A DNA stretch of 64,000 nt from Deltaproteobacteria bacterium (GCA_028817435.1 JAPPPQ010000017.1:62001-126000), one strand, 5' to 3'; positions 31,577 to 41,174 are shown, counted from the stretch's first letter. Numbers and translations are program-made. The notes: generated from the sequence alone by a model not told the origin.

Positions 31577-33026
31577 TGCCGCGCGCTTGAACGAGGCGGT
31601 GGCGCCGCTGGCACAGGGCCTCTCCAGCATCGTGTTCTTTCCGGTATCGCTGTTCGGCGCGCAAGCGCCGCTGGTGGTGGTGTTGCTGGTGCTGGGCGGG
31701 GTGTGGTTCACGCTTTCTTTTGGCGCAATCAATTTGCGCGGTTTTCGCCACGCGCTGCAGTTGCTGCGCGGCAAAAAAGTCTCGGGGCGCGGGGCCGGAG
31801 AAGTCTCGCACTTTCAGGCGCTTTCCACTGCGGTTTCGGGCACTGTGGGCATTGGCAACATCGGCGGCGTGGCCGTGGCCATATCGCTGGGCGGGCCGGG
31901 CGCATCGCTGTGGCTGGTGGTGGCCGGGCTGCTCGGCATGACCTCCAAGTTCGTCGAGTGCATTCTCGGCGTCCTTTACCGCCGCGAAAACCCCGACGGC
32001 TCGGTTTCCGGCGGCCCCATGTTCTACCTGCGGCGCGGACTCGCCGAGCGCGGCCTGCCCTGGCTGGGAAAAGCGCTGGGCGCTTTCTACGCCGTGGGCA
32101 TTGTCGTGGGCTGTCTGGGCATCGGCAATATGTTTCAGTCCAATCAGGCATTTGCACAATTGCAGGCCGCCACCGGCGGAGATTCAAGCTGGCTCGCCGA
32201 CAAAGGCTGGCTGGTGGGAATCGCGCTGGCCGGCTGCGTGGGGCTGGTAATTGTGGGCGGCATTCGCAGCATTGCGCGGGTTACCGCAAAGATCGTCCCC
32301 TTTATGGCGCTGCTGTATCTGGCGGGCTGCGCCATTATGCTGGCGATGAATTATCAAGCGCTGCCCTTTGCCATGCAGGCCATTTGGTCCGGCGCATTTA
32401 GCGCCGAGGGAATGCAGGGCGGCGCGCTGGGCGTGGCGGTGCTGGGCTTTCAGCGCGCGGTTTTTTCCAACGAGGCGGGAATTGGCTCCGCCGCCATTGC
32501 CCATTCGGCGGTGCGCACCGAATGGCCCGCCACCGAGGGCCTGGTGGCGCTGCTGGAGCCCTTCATAGATACGGTGATCATCTGCAGCGCCACCTCGCTG
32601 GTAATTGTAACCACGCTCTACTATCAGCCCGATTTTTTCGCCGCCGGTCTGGGCGGAATCGAAATGACCTCGGCCGCCTTTGCGCGCAACCTGGATTGGT
32701 CTCCCATACTGGTAACCCTGGCCGCGCTGCTCTTCGCATTTTCCACGCTCATTACCTGGTCCTACTACGGATTGAAGGGCTGGGCTTACCTGGTCGGCGA
32801 AGGCCGCCGCCGCGCGCTGGCCTTCAATATTGTGTTCTGCGGCTTCGCCGCGCTGGGCGCCATGGTCGAGCTGGGCGCAATTCTCGATTTCTCCGACGCG
32901 CTGGTCTTCGTAATTTGCATTCCCAACCTGCTGGGCATGGTGCTGCTGCAGCCCGTCGTCCGCCGGGAACTGTCCCTCTACCGCGTCGCCGTCTGGCTCA
33001 GGTCTCCTGCAGGCCGCGCGCCATGA
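31566..33026 (+). CDS. sodium:alanine/glycine symporter, AGCS family
   Basis: 486 residues with about 10-11 membrane helices. It carries FQALSTAVSGTVGIGNIGGVA, which is the AGCS/DAACS-type substrate and sodium binding region, the GMTSKFVECILG segment, GGPMFYL, and FQRAVFSNEAGIGSAAIAHS, the second AGCS hallmark. It would import small neutral amino acids with sodium. ATG 31566 follows the ilvD stop after five bases; GTG 31557 overlapping the stop is an alternative. Its 3' end converges on and overlaps ilvN by 29 bases. The position among branched-chain amino acid genes suggests amino acid supply, although substrate specificity is not visible. Confidence 0.92.
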   Translation: MSDFAARLNEAVAPLAQGLSSIVFFPVSLFGAQAPLVVVLLVLGGVWFTLSFGAINLRGFRHALQLLRGKKVSGRGAGEVSHFQALSTAVSGTVGIGNIGGVAVAISLGGPGASLWLVVAGLLGMTSKFVECILGVLYRRENPDGSVSGGPMFYLRRGLAERGLPWLGKALGAFYAVGIVVGCLGIGNMFQSNQAFAQLQAATGGDSSWLADKGWLVGIALAGCVGLVIVGGIRSIARVTAKIVPFMALLYLAGCAIMLAMNYQALPFAMQAIWSGAFSAEGMQGGALGVAVLGFQRAVFSNEAGIGSAAIAHSAVRTEWPATEGLVALLEPFIDTVIICSATSLVIVTTLYYQPDFFAAGLGGIEMTSAAFARNLDWSPILVTLAALLFAFSTLITWSYYGLKGWAYLVGEGRRRALAFNIVFCGFAALGAMVELGAILDFSDALVFVICIPNLLGMVLLQPVVRRELSLYRVAVWLRSPAGRAP

Positions 33027-33516
33027 GAATTTTGCCAGAGCGCACCAGGTCGGTCAACCCCTTGGGGCGCAGCAGTTCGATCATGGCGTCGAGCTTTTCG
33101 CTGCCGCCATAGGCGCGCAAAATCAGCGATTCGGGGCCGTAGTCCACCACCTTTGCGCCGTAGTGCTCGGCGATTTGCAGGGTCTCGGTGCGCCGGTCCA
33201 TGGGCTGGACAATCTTCACCAGCGCCACCTCGGTTTCGTAAGAGGCATCGCCGGTGTGGTCGGTGGCGTGCACCACATCCACCAGTTTGGTCAGTTGCTT
33301 GATAATCTGCTCCAAAGTGGCGGGATCGCCGGAGCAGGTGACGGTCATGCGCGAGAAATCGCCGCGCGCTGCGGGGCTCACCACCAGGCTTTCGATGTTG
33401 TAGTTGCGCCGCGCAAAGACCAGCGCCACGCGCACCAGCACGCCGGGCTTGTTCGCCACAAACAGCGAGAGCGTGTGGGGCCTTCGCCGCCTTTGGGCGG
33501 CTTCAGGTGCTGCCAC
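32998..33516 (-). CDS. ilvN: acetolactate synthase small (regulatory) subunit
   Basis: 172 residues. The N-terminal ACT domain (HTLSLFVANKPGVLVRVALVFARRNYNIESLVVSP) is the valine-binding regulatory domain. The C-terminal half shows ELALVKI-like EVALVKIVQP, then a GAKVVDYGPESLILRAYG segment typical of IlvN/IlvH long forms. It would confer activity and feedback control on IlvB. Start GTG 33516 lies within the 3' end of ilvB with a 14-base overlap. The stop lies inside the convergent symporter gene. Confidence 0.93.
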   Translation of the reverse strand: MAAPEAAQRRRRPHTLSLFVANKPGVLVRVALVFARRNYNIESLVVSPAARGDFSRMTVTCSGDPATLEQIIKQLTKLVDVVHATDHTGDASYETEVALVKIVQPMDRRTETLQIAEHYGAKVVDYGPESLILRAYGGSEKLDAMIELLRPKGLTDLVRSGKILMARGLQET

Positions 33517-35251
33517 TGGGCTTCTCCAGGGGCGTGCGGGGCGGCTCGATGATCATGTTCGCAATGGGCGCGCCGGCCGGAATCATCGGGAACACATTGT
33601 CCTCTTTCACCACCTCGGCCACCAGCAGCACCGGGCCGGGCCAGCTGCGCGCCTCTTCAATCTTGCGGTCCACATCGGCGGGGCGGCGAATGCGCAGCCC
33701 CTTCACGCCGTAGGCTTCGGCCAGCTTCACAAAGTCGGGGTTGCCCTCCAGGTCCACGCCGGAAAGGCGATTCTCGAAGAACATCTCCTGCCACTGCCGC
33801 ACCATGCCCAGGTAGTTGTTGTTGATCAGCAGCACCTTCACGGCCACATTGTGCACCCGGGCGGTGGCCAGCTCGGCCAGAGTCATCTGAAAGCCGCCGT
33901 CGCCCACCACGGCCCATACCTCTTCTTCGGGCCGCGCGAACTTTGCGCCAATGGCGGCGGGGAAGCCAAAGCCCATGGTGCCCGCGCCGCCGCTGGTAAT
34001 CCAGCGCCGCCCCTCCCGGGTGCGGCAAAACTGCGCCGCCCACATCTGGTGCTGCCCCACATCGGCGGTAATGATGCTGCGGCCGCCGGTGATTGCGTCC
34101 AGGCGATCCAGCACATGCTGCGCGCGCAGCCCGCCGCGCTTCGGGTAGCGCAGCGGATACTTTTGCCGCCACTTGTCGCACTGCTCCAGCCATTCTTCGC
34201 TGTTGCAGGGCTGCACCAGCGGCAGCAGCTCTTCGCAAACCAGCTTGGCGTCGCCCAGAATGCACAGGTTTGGGCGCAGCACCTTGTTGAATTCGGCGGG
34301 ATCCACATCCACATGAATCTTCACGGCGTCTTTGCAAAACTCGTCCAGCTTGCCGGTAATGCGGTCATCCCAGCGCGCGCCAACGGCCATGATCAAATCG
34401 CAGTGGGTAACGGCGCGATTGGCATAGGCGGTGCCGTGCATTCCCAGCATGCCCAGGTGCAGCGGGTGCGTCTCGTCCGCCGCGCCCTTGCCCAGCAGCG
34501 TGTTGACAATGGGCGCGCGCATTTGCTTCGCCAGCGCCATGACCGCCTTGCCCGCGCCCGAAATCACCGCGCCATGCCCAATGTAGAGCACCGGCTGCCG
34601 CGCCTTCGCCAGCAGTGCGGCGGCGGCGGACAGCGCTTCCGGCGCGGCGCGGCCCGGCGTTTGGTAGCCGGGCAGGTCCAGCGCATCCACAAAATTGGCG
34701 GAGCAGGGGCCCTGGCTCACATCTTTGGGAATATCCACCAGCACCGGGCCGGGGCGGCCGGTGGTGGCAATGTGAAAAGCCTCCCGCACAATGCGCGGAA
34801 TCTCCGCCGCATCGTTCACCAGGTAGCTGTGCTTCACCACCGGATAGGTAATGCCGGTCACATCCGCTTCCTGGAAGGCGTCGGTGCCCAGGTTGGGGCG
34901 GATGGTCTGGCCGCTGATGACGATGAGCGGGGCCGAATCCATATGCGCGGTGAGCAGGCCGGTCACGGTGTTGGTGGCGCCCGGCCCCGAGGTCACCAGC
35001 ACCACGCCGGGGCGGCCGCTGGCGCGGGCGTAGCCATCGGCAATGTGGGTGGCGCCCTGCTCGTGGCGCACCAGCACCAGCTCAATCTGCGAATCCACCA
35101 GCGCATCGAAGATGGGAATGGCCGCCCCGCCGGAGAGTCCGAAAATGCGCCGCACGCCCTCGCGCGCAAGGCAGCGAATCAGCACCTCTGCGCCCGTGGG
35201 CGTGGCTGCGGGCGGGGGTGTGGGGGGCGCGGCGGAGGAAGCGGCGCTCAT
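33503..35251 (-). CDS. ilvB: acetolactate synthase large (catalytic) subunit
   Basis: 582 residues, ThDP- and FAD-dependent synthesis of acetolactate or acetohydroxybutyrate. Motifs in order: LVRHEQGATHIADGYARASG (PYR domain, catalytic glutamate), TSGPGATNTVTGL, the FAD-binding central domain with GMLGMHGTAYAN, and the ThDP motif VVGDGGFQMTLAELATA with INNNYLGMVRQWQ. The N-terminal 20 residues are alanine/proline-rich and dispensable-looking. ATG 35251 is preceded by GGGAG at suitable spacing; a TTG five codons upstream is rejected because it would occupy the ribosome-binding site. A clear promoter lies upstream, and ilvN is coupled downstream. Confidence 0.95.
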   Translation of the reverse strand: MSAASSAAPPTPPPAATPTGAEVLIRCLAREGVRRIFGLSGGAAIPIFDALVDSQIELVLVRHEQGATHIADGYARASGRPGVVLVTSGPGATNTVTGLLTAHMDSAPLIVISGQTIRPNLGTDAFQEADVTGITYPVVKHSYLVNDAAEIPRIVREAFHIATTGRPGPVLVDIPKDVSQGPCSANFVDALDLPGYQTPGRAAPEALSAAAALLAKARQPVLYIGHGAVISGAGKAVMALAKQMRAPIVNTLLGKGAADETHPLHLGMLGMHGTAYANRAVTHCDLIMAVGARWDDRITGKLDEFCKDAVKIHVDVDPAEFNKVLRPNLCILGDAKLVCEELLPLVQPCNSEEWLEQCDKWRQKYPLRYPKRGGLRAQHVLDRLDAITGGRSIITADVGQHQMWAAQFCRTREGRRWITSGGAGTMGFGFPAAIGAKFARPEEEVWAVVGDGGFQMTLAELATARVHNVAVKVLLINNNYLGMVRQWQEMFFENRLSGVDLEGNPDFVKLAEAYGVKGLRIRRPADVDRKIEEARSWPGPVLLVAEVVKEDNVFPMIPAGAPIANMIIEPPRTPLEKPSGST

Positions 35252-35289
35252 CGAAGTTTCTCCCAAACTGGCTCTGGCGCGGGGGGCGT

Positions 35290-35318
35290 ATCATACGAAA
35301 GGCCCAAAGCCGGGGCAA
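35290..35318 (-). promoter_or_regulatory. promoter for ilvBN
   Basis: On the minus strand TTGCCC (35313-35318) and TATGAT (35290-35295) are separated by 17 bases, about 40 bases upstream of the ilvB ATG. The leader is too short for a classical attenuator with a leader peptide, and no leader peptide rich in branched-chain residues was seen. Confidence 0.6.
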
Positions 35319-35398
35319 GTTGCAGTGAAACTCTGTTTGCCCGCGCCAATCAGCTACCCTCACGCCAGAACTCGTAATCCCCCGGGGGACACATCGCC

Positions 35399-36586
35399 GT
35401 GAATCGCCCCTCTCTGCACGAAGCCGCCGCCCGGCTCATTGCCGCGGATACGGTCAGCTCCCGCGGCAACGCCGGGGCCATGGAAATGCTGGCCGGCTGG
35501 CTGGAAGACGCCGGCATGAGCGTCCGCCTGCAGCGCTGGGGAGAGGGCGCGGAGGCCAAGGCCAACCTGGTAGCCAGCGCGGGGCCGCCCGAGCCCGGCG
35601 GCCTGATCCTCTCCGGCCACCTGGATGTGGTGCCCTTTGCCGGCCAGCCCGGCTGGACCCGCGACCCGCTGCGCCTTACCCCCGAAGGCGGGCGCTGCTA
35701 CGGCCGCGGCGCATCGGATATGAAAGTCTTTCTCGCCCAGTGTGTGGAGGCCGCGGGCCGCCTTCCCCTGGACCGCCTGGCGCGGCCGCTGGTGCTGCTC
35801 TTCACCTCGGACGAAGAAATCGGCTGCCTGGGCGCGGCCCGCCTGGCCCCCGCGCTCCCCGAATTGCTGGGCCACATACCGCTGCCCCGGCTGTGCTGGA
35901 TTGGCGAGCCCACCAGTTGGCGCGTCTTTCACACCCACAAGGGCATTGTCTCCTTCGGCGTGCGGGTGCGGGGGCGGGGCGGCCATTCCAGCCTGCCGCA
36001 GGAGGGAGTCAACGCCATTGCCGTGGCCGCCCGGCTGCTGGCGAAAATTGGCGCGCTGCAGAGCGGCCTGCGCAGCCGCCCCCAGGCCAGGTTTGCCGGC
36101 GTGTTTCCCCAGGCCCCCTACACCACCCTCAACATCGGCCAAATTCAGGGGGGCACGGCGCTCAATATGATTGCCGAAGAGTGCGCCTTCACCGTGAGCT
36201 ACCGCCCGCTGCCCGACGAGCCGCCGCAGCGGCTGTGGGAGCGCGTGCGCGAATTGCTCTGCGCCCCGCAGGCGCGCGACTGGGGCTCCGACCTGGACGC
36301 GCATGTAGAGGTGGGGCCGCCCGATATTGTGCCCGGCCTGCTGGCGCAGCGGGGCAGCGCGCTGGAACTGGCGCTGCGCGCCGAAACCGGCGATACGCGC
36401 GAAGGCGGCGCGCCCTTTTGCACCGACGCCGGGCGCTTTGCCGAAGCCGGCATCACCTCCATCATCTGCGGCCCCGGAGATTTGGACCAGGCCCACCAGC
36501 CCGACGAGAGCATCTCCCAAACCGCCCTGGAAACCGGCCCCGCCCGCATCCTCGCCGTTGCCCGCCAGCTCTGCGCCGCAAACTAA
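35399..36586 (+). CDS. argE: M20-family deacylase, acetylornithine deacetylase-like
   Basis: 395 residues of the M20 metallopeptidase fold. The zinc ligands and catalytic residues are visible: SGHLDVVPF (His and the adjacent Asp), RGASDMK (bridging Asp), TSDEEIGCLGA (catalytic Glu pair), GEPTSW, and late CTDAGRF plus GPGDLDQAHQPDESI (C-terminal histidine). The dimerisation domain begins at HTHKGIVSFGVRVRGRGGHSS. The whole layout and the GEPT/HKG motifs match ArgE of arginine synthesis. Related M20 enzymes (DapE, carboxypeptidases) remain possible. Start GTG 35399 stands where the upstream sequence stops coding. It is divergent from ilvBN across 147 bases and converges on the Type III restriction gene. 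Confidence 0.82.
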   Translation: MNRPSLHEAAARLIAADTVSSRGNAGAMEMLAGWLEDAGMSVRLQRWGEGAEAKANLVASAGPPEPGGLILSGHLDVVPFAGQPGWTRDPLRLTPEGGRCYGRGASDMKVFLAQCVEAAGRLPLDRLARPLVLLFTSDEEIGCLGAARLAPALPELLGHIPLPRLCWIGEPTSWRVFHTHKGIVSFGVRVRGRGGHSSLPQEGVNAIAVAARLLAKIGALQSGLRSRPQARFAGVFPQAPYTTLNIGQIQGGTALNMIAEECAFTVSYRPLPDEPPQRLWERVRELLCAPQARDWGSDLDAHVEVGPPDIVPGLLAQRGSALELALRAETGDTREGGAPFCTDAGRFAEAGITSIICGPGDLDQAHQPDESISQTALETGPARILAVARQLCAAN

Positions 36587-36608
36587 AGCCCGCTCCCGCA
36601 GCTGGGAT

Positions 36609-39164
36609 TTACTGCTGCACCATTCTCTCGAATTCCGTCCAGCAGGAATCCTCGAAGAGCAGGCGCAGGGACATGGAGTGCCGCTGGCCTCCCTTGCGGG
36701 GCAGGGTGAGTGCGCCGTATTCCACGGCGTGGGGTTCGGCAATTTCAAGCGTCTCAAACAGCTTCTGCTTGTATTCGGTATCGAGATTGCCGGCCAGGTG
36801 CAGGCCCTTGGTTTCCAGCACAAAGACTCGGCGGGCGTCGCCTTTCTCCTTGCTCACGCATACGACGAAATCCGGGTAGACGCGGTTGCGGCGCCAGCCC
36901 TGCAGCCCGTATTCCCGGCGCGCAGCGAAGCGGTGCCACCAGGTGACGGCGCTGTGTCCGTCCAGTGAAATTGCAAAGTTCTTTTCAAAGCCGTTGAATT
37001 CCTTTTCATAGACCTTTTCGTAGAGGGATTTCTCCGAGAGGCCGCCGCTCTGGGTAATGAGCGGCCTCTGGCCCTGCTCCACGATTTGCTGCAACTCGTG
37101 GGCGAATTCAAATCCGCTCTCGTCTGCGACCAGCTCGAAGCGGATATCCTGGCTTTCCAGTTTCTGGCAGAAAATTGCCCGCGCCTCGTGTTCGGCGAGT
37201 TCCGCCAAACGCTGCCGCAGCAATTCGGAAAGGTGGTAGCGGCGCTCAATAATCTGTTTGGCATCGTATGCATCGCGCAGCGAGTGAATCATGTTCTGCG
37301 CCGCTTGGGCCGCCAAAAACGGGTTGGGGAGAACCCTGTAAATGTGCCGGACGAAGAAATCCATCTCCAGCGAGGCATTCAGCGGAATGGTCGCCGCTTC
37401 CGGGGCGAGAGAGAAGCCGGGCAAATCCACGGCAAAGACGGTTTCGCGGGGTTCGTCCATGGCGGCAAAGTCAATGTCTGCGGGCGCGGCGGCGATTTTG
37501 CTCCAATTGACCGCTCCCAGCACATCGCTGTCGTAATCCAATTGGCGGTATGCCTTGCCCTCGCGGTGCAGCACATTCGGCAGGAATATCTGCGCATCGC
37601 GGAATTGCCGGCGGCGGCGGATGGTCTGCAACTGGCCGCCGGCCGGGCTGCCGCGGCCCGCTCCGTCCTGCACGAATTCCGCCAGGTCGCCCATGCCCTC
37701 GAACTCCAGGCCGCGCTTCACCTGGGCGATGGCGTCCCCGACATTGCGGTCGTAGCAGTAGATGTAGCACTGATCCAGGGCGACCTTGCCGGTCAATTCA
37801 GCATCCGGCTGGCGCAGAATGCGGCCGGTCATTTGCGTCAGCGCCCGCGGCGCGGTGGTGGAATCGAGCAGGGCGAGCACATAGGCGAAGGGGCAATCCC
37901 AGCCCTCGCGCAGCGCGTCCTTGGTCAAGATGTATCGGACGGTGGAGTAGGGCGAAAGCAGGTCTTCGTCGGCGATTTCGTCTTTCACTGCGGTCTTGCG
38001 GCGAATGTGGCTCTCCGGGATTTTCAGTTGCGCCATCAAATAGTCGCGCACATCCTCCGCATGAATATGCTGGCCGCCGCGCTGGTCCGCTCCCACGCGC
38101 TCCACGCGAATCAGCACAATGGGGCGAATGTAGCGGCCGCTCTCGCCCTGCAGTTTGCGCGCCTCGCTTTCGAGGCGATCCCGCTGTTCCTTGGCTTTGG
38201 AGAGCGTGTATTGCCAGCCGGTTTTCTCGAAATTGTGAATGCGCAGCGGCAGCTTGATCATTTGCTCCCGCTTGAGCGCTGCGCCCGTCACATCCACCAG
38301 AATGTTGCTGACGCCGAGCTGTGGCGTCGCGGAAAGCTCCAGCATGAAGCGCGGGTTGAATTCGCAGAGGCGCTTGCGCCGGTTTTCTGTGTAGGCGTTG
38401 TGGGCCTCGTCGAGCACGATGACGGGCCGGGCGATTTTGAGCGCATTGAAGAGGCTGTGTTTGACTGCGCCGGGCACGCCCTCGCTCAGGTCATTCACTT
38501 CCAGGTCGGGGTGCTCCCGCAGGAATTCGTTGTTTGCCTGCTTGTCTTCAGAGTCGGGAAAGAAGTCGGGGAACTTTCCCGTGTCGCGGAAGATTTTCAG
38601 GAAGTCCCCATTTCTGCGGTCTGCCGCTTGCAGCATCACCGGCATAATGCACAGATAGTTCTCGACATCGGCGTGAGAAAACTTGCTCTGTTTCTGCAGC
38701 AATTTGACCCGCCCGCCGCTGGCGCGTTCCAGCCATTGGCGGTAGGGGTGCGCGCGGGTGGCGAAGGACTTCCAGGTCTGCTTGAAAATGGCGCGGGAGG
38801 GCGTGATCCAGAGCACCAGCCCCGTTTGCACCCGCATCCGCCCCAGAGCCGCCACGCCCAGCAGGGTCTTGCCGCCGCCGGTGGGCAGTTTCAGGCAGAC
38901 ATGGGGGAAGATTCGGCCCCGGCTGTCTGTGCGCTCCACATAGGGCGGCGGCATGAGAGCGCCGTGCTTGTCTTTCACCCGGGGCAGCAGGCCGCGGCGG
39001 CCGAATTTGCGCCAGGTCAAGGCCATGGAATCCAGGTCGTCTTCGCTTGTGGAGTCTCCCGATTCAGCCAGAATCTTGTCCACAATGCCCTGTTGCTTCT
39101 TCAGTTCGGAATGGAATTCGCTGAGGGTAGCGAGGGTCTTTTCCTGGAATTCCTTGGGGCGCAT
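36609..39164 (-). CDS. res: Type III restriction enzyme, Res subunit
   Basis: 851 residues. Helicase core: KLPTGGGKTLLG (motif I, residues 92-103), VLDEAHN (motif II, 251-257), LELSATP (motif III), then ALREGWDCPF and QMTGRILRQP in the second RecA-like half. The C-terminal nuclease is seen as YPDFVVCVSKEKG followed by VFVLETKG, the PD...ExK pattern. It would translocate or slide on DNA after recognising unmethylated sites with Mod and cut at a distance. It starts three bases after the mod stop, the standard mod-res order. No frameshift or stop interrupts it, so the system looks functional. Confidence 0.92.
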   Translation of the reverse strand: MRPKEFQEKTLATLSEFHSELKKQQGIVDKILAESGDSTSEDDLDSMALTWRKFGRRGLLPRVKDKHGALMPPPYVERTDSRGRIFPHVCLKLPTGGGKTLLGVAALGRMRVQTGLVLWITPSRAIFKQTWKSFATRAHPYRQWLERASGGRVKLLQKQSKFSHADVENYLCIMPVMLQAADRRNGDFLKIFRDTGKFPDFFPDSEDKQANNEFLREHPDLEVNDLSEGVPGAVKHSLFNALKIARPVIVLDEAHNAYTENRRKRLCEFNPRFMLELSATPQLGVSNILVDVTGAALKREQMIKLPLRIHNFEKTGWQYTLSKAKEQRDRLESEARKLQGESGRYIRPIVLIRVERVGADQRGGQHIHAEDVRDYLMAQLKIPESHIRRKTAVKDEIADEDLLSPYSTVRYILTKDALREGWDCPFAYVLALLDSTTAPRALTQMTGRILRQPDAELTGKVALDQCYIYCYDRNVGDAIAQVKRGLEFEGMGDLAEFVQDGAGRGSPAGGQLQTIRRRRQFRDAQIFLPNVLHREGKAYRQLDYDSDVLGAVNWSKIAAAPADIDFAAMDEPRETVFAVDLPGFSLAPEAATIPLNASLEMDFFVRHIYRVLPNPFLAAQAAQNMIHSLRDAYDAKQIIERRYHLSELLRQRLAELAEHEARAIFCQKLESQDIRFELVADESGFEFAHELQQIVEQGQRPLITQSGGLSEKSLYEKVYEKEFNGFEKNFAISLDGHSAVTWWHRFAARREYGLQGWRRNRVYPDFVVCVSKEKGDARRVFVLETKGLHLAGNLDTEYKQKLFETLEIAEPHAVEYGALTLPRKGGQRHSMSLRLLFEDSCWTEFERMVQQ

Positions 39165-39167
39165 GAT

Positions 39168-40802
39168 TCACTCTCCCAGGGAGTTTCCGAACATCCGGTG
39201 AATGGCGTAGGGAAGTTGGCAGAAAGTGACGCCGTTTTGCGTGAGTTCCTTTTGCGAGATGAATTTCCAAGGGGCGAACACCAGGGCGGTCTTGCCCGCC
39301 TTTTTTGCCGCCGCGCCAATGCGCTGGGCGAGCTCTCGGGTAATGGCGGACTCATTGGAGCACAGGAAGTCCACATCCGGGCGGTAGATCATGTGCATTC
39401 GGTGGGTGGCGTTTTCGCCGAAGAAGTGATCCGCGCCGGATTCGATGGATTCCAGCGCCGCGCCCGTGGCCGTGTAGGACACATGGCGGGCGAGGGCGTC
39501 GTAATCCGGCAAGTCTTCGCCCGTGAGAATCTTCTCAATGTCGAGTTCCCGGCCCAGCTTGCAGAAAGCGAATGTGCCGCCGAGTCCCGCTTTGAGAGCG
39601 CCGTTTTTGGCGTTGGGGACGCCATTGATTACCCGGCGAACCCGCTCGGCGGTGATTTCGTCGGCGTAGTCTTCGCATTCCACGAGAATGAATTTCCGGT
39701 TGCCGCCGTCCTCTTTGTTGAGCTCGAGAACAGCGTGCGCAGTGGTGCCGGAGCCGGCGAAAGAATCGAGAATGATCGCATTCTTTCCAGTGGAGATATT
39801 GAGAATCCTTTTTACCAAAGAAACAGGCTTGGGCGTTTTGAATTTGTTCTTTTCGCCAAAAATCTGATTGATTTGCCTCGTTGCATCCGTGGCCGTTTCG
39901 ACATCACTCCAGATGGTAAAGACATTCTTTCCGGCCTCTTTGGCCTCAAAGAGAAAGCGCTTGTATTGGGGCTTTGTAGTTCCCCTCTTTCCGAATACAA
40001 TTCGATTGTCGGCTAGCGCTTCTTCGTATTTGTCCTGGCTGAATCTCCAATGGCGTCCGGCGGGTGGGAAATATACCTTTCCCGTTTTCGAATTGGTGAT
40101 TGGATAGCTCAAATTTTCCCGAACACCAGGGGCATCCATCGGGTCTGCTTTCCATGTGCCCCGCGGATCGTTATCCGGATTAGAGAAGCCCGATTCGTCT
40201 ATCTCTTCTCGTTTGAATCTGAATTCCTCAGAGTCTTTCGAGTAGCAGAGAATGTAATTGTGAGAAAGCGACACATCAATGTCGTTTTGGCTGGACTTTC
40301 TGTGGTGCCATATGAATGTAGCCAAGAAGCTATCCTCTCCGAAAACATCGTCCATCATCATCCGCAGCCGGTGCTGCTCGTGGTCGTCAATGGAAATGAA
40401 AATCACGCCGTCTTCGGTCAGCAATTCGCGCAGCAATTGCAGCCGCGGCCACATCATGCACAGCCACTTCTCGTGGCGCTCTTCGTCTTCGCCGTCTACT
40501 GCGCCGTTCTCTTGCAGCCAGCGCTGCATCAGTTCCGAGTTCACATTGTCGTTGTAGCACCAGCCCTCCTCACCGGTGTTGTAGGGCGGGTCAATGTAAA
40601 TGCAGTTGACTCGCCCGGCGTAGCGGGGCATGAGCGCTTTGAGCGCATGGAGATTGTCCCCATGCACAATCAGATTGCCTTCCTCCGCCGCCGCGCCGCG
40701 CGGCAGTATTGACTTGTTCCGGACGATATCCAGCGTGCGGTAAGGGACGCTCAGGTGGTGCGCATAGACGCTCTGCTTGCCGTGGAATTCAAGGTGCGGC
40801 AT
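39168..40802 (-). CDS. mod: Type III restriction-modification DNA methyltransferase, Mod subunit
   Basis: 544 residues, a beta-class N6-adenine methyltransferase: the catalytic IDPPYNTG (residues 70-77) comes before the AdoMet-binding DSFAGSGTTAHAV (346-358). The region between (about residues 165-330) is the target-recognition domain. It is noticeably more AT-rich at the DNA level (about 39770-40350) than the flanking catalytic parts, as expected for a swapped recognition domain. A C-terminal region continues to residue 544. The protein also binds Res. Start ATG 40802 is chosen because the upstream in-frame extension is a short arginine/tryptophan-rich stretch without a ribosome-binding site. 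No homopolymer or tetranucleotide tract for phase variation was seen. Confidence 0.92.
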   Translation of the reverse strand: MPHLEFHGKQSVYAHHLSVPYRTLDIVRNKSILPRGAAAEEGNLIVHGDNLHALKALMPRYAGRVNCIYIDPPYNTGEEGWCYNDNVNSELMQRWLQENGAVDGEDEERHEKWLCMMWPRLQLLRELLTEDGVIFISIDDHEQHRLRMMMDDVFGEDSFLATFIWHHRKSSQNDIDVSLSHNYILCYSKDSEEFRFKREEIDESGFSNPDNDPRGTWKADPMDAPGVRENLSYPITNSKTGKVYFPPAGRHWRFSQDKYEEALADNRIVFGKRGTTKPQYKRFLFEAKEAGKNVFTIWSDVETATDATRQINQIFGEKNKFKTPKPVSLVKRILNISTGKNAIILDSFAGSGTTAHAVLELNKEDGGNRKFILVECEDYADEITAERVRRVINGVPNAKNGALKAGLGGTFAFCKLGRELDIEKILTGEDLPDYDALARHVSYTATGAALESIESGADHFFGENATHRMHMIYRPDVDFLCSNESAITRELAQRIGAAAKKAGKTALVFAPWKFISQKELTQNGVTFCQLPYAIHRMFGNSLGE

Positions 40803-40877
40803 TGGAGACTGCTTAGCGCTGATTTCACGCCGCCGCCATCCACCGCGCCATCCCCAACAAAATTTGCAGCGCATTTC

Positions 40878-41132
40878 TCATAACGGGGTTTGAGTCTGAG
40901 CGAGGAAGTGCTGCAGCGCGCGGCGCACCTGGTCGGCGCGTTCGCCTCGCCAGCCGGCGCTGGTGGAGAGCACCAGGTGGGCCTGCTGGCGCAGGGCGGT
41001 GGCGCCATCGCGCTTGATGATTTCCAGGGCGCTTTCGGCGTAGCTGCGGACTGCGGCGTTGGGGCACTGGTCGCGGACGGCGCTGATGGCCTCGATGACG
41101 CCGAGGGGGCGCTCTGTGGGGTGGCTGGCCAT
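40878..41132 (-). CDS. small hypothetical protein upstream of the Type III system
   Basis: 84 residues, mainly helical (GVIEAISAVRDQCPNAAVRSYAESALEIIKRDG, broken here by family-neutral loops, then a basic tail ending in FLAQTQTPL). No family recognised. It lies 75 bases upstream of mod on the same strand and could be a controller or a restriction-modulating protein, which is speculation. ATG 41132 follows a GGAG only two bases away and directly after a hairpin with a U-rich tract, so translation start signals are unusual. A promoter candidate lies another 65 bases upstream. Coding is supported by composition and plausible sequence only. Confidence 0.5.
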   Translation of the reverse strand: MASHPTERPLGVIEAISAVRDQCPNAAVRSYAESALEIIKRDGATALRQQAHLVLSTSAGWRGERADQVRRALQHFLAQTQTPL

Positions 41133-41137
41133 GGCTC

Positions 41138-41174
41138 CAAAAGAAAAGCCCGCCGGGCGGGGCCGGGGCGGGCT
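41138..41174 (-). terminator. intrinsic terminator or attenuator hairpin ahead of the small ORF
   Basis: AGCCCGCC (41147-41154) pairs with GGCGGGCT (41167-41174), and on the minus strand the stem is followed by TTTTCTTTT. There is no minus-strand gene between it and the candidate promoter, and the ATG of the small ORF follows within a few bases. It therefore looks like a leader attenuator or the end of a very short RNA. Confidence 0.55.
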
